DNA from: Lentzea sp.
GTDB lineage: Bacteria > Actinomycetota > Actinomycetes > Mycobacteriales > Pseudonocardiaceae
Assembly: GCA_030146905.1 (NCBI GenBank)
Contig: JASLAV010001135.1
Span: 1 to 6,283, forward strand
Direction: 5' to 3'
DNA: 6,283 nt
The notes under the pieces are model-generated. The model saw only the letters and a program-made list of their open reading frames with translations, was not told the origin of the DNA and made no database searches. Of the stretch, positions 5,326 to 6,283 are shown one piece after another. The translations under genes were made by a program, and so were the position numbers. The stretch's first letter is position 1, and the number at the start of each line of letters is the position of its first letter.

Positions 5326-6283
5326 ATGTCCACCTTGCTCATAGCCGGGCTCGTACTTGCGATCTTCGCGGCGTTCACCGTCCTGCGCGCCGTGCGCATC
5401 GTGCCGCAGGCACGCGCCCGCAACGTCGAACGCCTGGGCCGGTACCAGCGCACACTCACACCCGGCCTCAACTTCGTCATCCCCTACGTCGACCGCGTCT
5501 ACCCTCCGATCGACCTGCGCGAGCAGGTCGTCTCCTTCCAGCCGCAGCCGGTGATCACCGAGGACAACCTCGTGGTGGAGATCGACACGGTGCTGTACTT
5601 CCAGGTCACCGACCCGCGTGCTGCGGCCTACGAGATCGCGAGCTTCCTGCAGGCGGTCGAACAGCTCACCGTCACCACGCTGCGCAACGTCGTCGGATCG
5701 ATGGACCTCGAGAGCACGCTCACCTCGCGTGACACGATCAACAACCAGCTGCGCGGCGTTCTCGACGAGGCCACCGGCAAGTGGGGTCTGCGCGTGAACC
5801 GGGTCGAGATCAAAGCCATCGACCCTCCGCAGACCATCAAGGACGCCATGGAGAAGCAGATGCGCGCCGAACGCGACAAGCGCGCCACCATCCTCACCGC
5901 CGAAGGCCAGCGGCAGTCCCAGATCCTCACCGCTCAGGGCGACAAACAGGCCGCCGTGCTGCGTGCCGAGGGCGACCGGGCCGCGGAGATCCTGCGTGCG
6001 GAAGGACAGTCCCGCGCGATCGACCAGGTGTTCCAGGCAATCCACCGCAACGACCCGGACCCCAAGCTGCTCGCCTACCAGTACCTCCAGGTCCTGCCGC
6101 AACTCGCGAAGGGAGAGGGCAACACCTTCTGGGTCATCCCCAGCGAGGTCACCACGGCGCTGCGTGACGTATCCAAGGCGTTCTCGGAGGTGCTCCCGCG
6201 ATCGGCCGCCGCCACCGACAACGTCCCGGCGGACGAGGTCACCGCGAAGGCCAAGCAGGACGTCGCTCTGGCCGACGAAGCCG
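5326..6283 (+). CDS. SPFH-domain (stomatin/QmcA-like) protein, 3' partial
   Basis: From ATG 5326, with GGGAG 7 bases upstream, the frame is open to the window edge, giving 319 residues with no stop. Residues about 3-20 are a single hydrophobic N-terminal anchor (LLIAGLVLAIFAAFTVL). Residues about 22-175 form the SPFH/band-7 domain, with RIVPQARARNVERLGRY, TPGLNFVIPYVDRV, IDLREQVVSF, ITEDNLVVEIDTVLYFQVTD (79-96), RNVVGSMDLESTL, and WGLRVNRVEIKAIDPP. Residues about 175-232 form an Ala/Glu/Gln-rich coiled coil with AEG repeats. The remainder (240-290) is the typical stomatin end with LAYQYLQVLPQLA and NTFWVIPSE. Known family members oligomerise at membranes and organise microdomains or modulate associated proteases and channels. 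Pairing with nfeD supports the assignment. About 30 residues past that conserved end are visible (to DVALADEA) and are polar, Ala/Asp/Lys-rich; the true C-terminus is outside the window. Confidence 0.93.
   Translation, partial: MSTLLIAGLVLAIFAAFTVLRAVRIVPQARARNVERLGRYQRTLTPGLNFVIPYVDRVYPPIDLREQVVSFQPQPVITEDNLVVEIDTVLYFQVTDPRAAAYEIASFLQAVEQLTVTTLRNVVGSMDLESTLTSRDTINNQLRGVLDEATGKWGLRVNRVEIKAIDPPQTIKDAMEKQMRAERDKRATILTAEGQRQSQILTAQGDKQAAVLRAEGDRAAEILRAEGQSRAIDQVFQAIHRNDPDPKLLAYQYLQVLPQLAKGEGNTFWVIPSEVTTALRDVSKAFSEVLPRSAAATDNVPADEVTAKAKQDVALADEA
5890..6021 (+). repeat. Four tandem 11-residue repeats in the SPFH coiled coil
   Basis: Residues 189-232 read as four consecutive 11-residue units: ILTAEGQRQSQ, ILTAQGDKQAA, VLRAEGDRAAE, ILRAEGQSRAI. 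Each starts with (I/V)L(T/R)A(E/Q)G. An 11-residue period corresponds to a right-handed or straight coiled coil, known for the rod part of stomatin-type proteins. The DNA is not identical between units, so it is an old protein-level repeat rather than a recent tandem duplication. Confidence 0.75.

Noticed and set aside
5248..6102. Leftward open frame of 284 codons opposite nfeD and the SPFH gene
   Set aside because: Its Val/Asp/Leu/Gly-rich translation is the complement of the clear SPFH gene.
1..6283. CRISPR array, tRNA/rRNA gene, toxin-antitoxin or phage-defence module
   Set aside because: No regularly spaced direct repeats, no cloverleaf-like segment and no recognisable defence or toxin domain were seen on either strand.

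Overview
The DNA is GC-rich, with G or C at most third codon positions, strong purine-rich ribosome binding sites and some GTG/TTG starts. Together with the gene families (a DUF3040-like protein, a PucR-type regulator, an actinobacterial-style NfeD/SPFH pair), this points to a high-GC actinobacterium, perhaps of the Pseudonocardiaceae. The genus-level placement is inference.

Left part (1-811): the C-terminal end of a LacI-family repressor enters from the left edge and stops at 159. It is followed by a scarred stretch. A nested inverted repeat (198-247) overlaps the end of a leftward coding fragment that I cannot identify. Next to it is a broken leftward IS5-family transposase remnant with an internal deletion. 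This looks like an old insertion/deletion site and holds no convincing intact gene.

Middle part (812-2909): a leftward two-helix membrane protein of 77 residues and a rightward DUF3040-like small ORF diverge from a roughly 310-base intergenic region that contains several short hairpins. Behind the small ORF is nhaA, a complete Na+/H+ antiporter with the expected catalytic aspartates. It starts at a TTG with a strong Shine-Dalgarno sequence, and a 19-residue micro-ORF overlaps that start.

Right part (3040-6283): an SRPBCC-like protein with an uncertain start is followed after 17 bases by a PucR/CdaR-type transcriptional regulator. After a 132-base gap come an NfeD-family membrane protein and an SPFH (stomatin/QmcA-like) protein, 4 bases apart. 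The SPFH gene runs off the right edge.

How they fit together: NhaA (ion and pH homeostasis), NfeD plus SPFH (membrane microdomain organisation) and the small membrane proteins all concern the cell envelope. The SRPBCC protein and PucR regulator are probably co-transcribed and may form a sensing/control pair, but nothing in the sequence shows their ligand or target. I see no CRISPR array, tRNA, rRNA or clear defence system. The region is mostly ordinary chromosomal sequence with a few features worth a second look.
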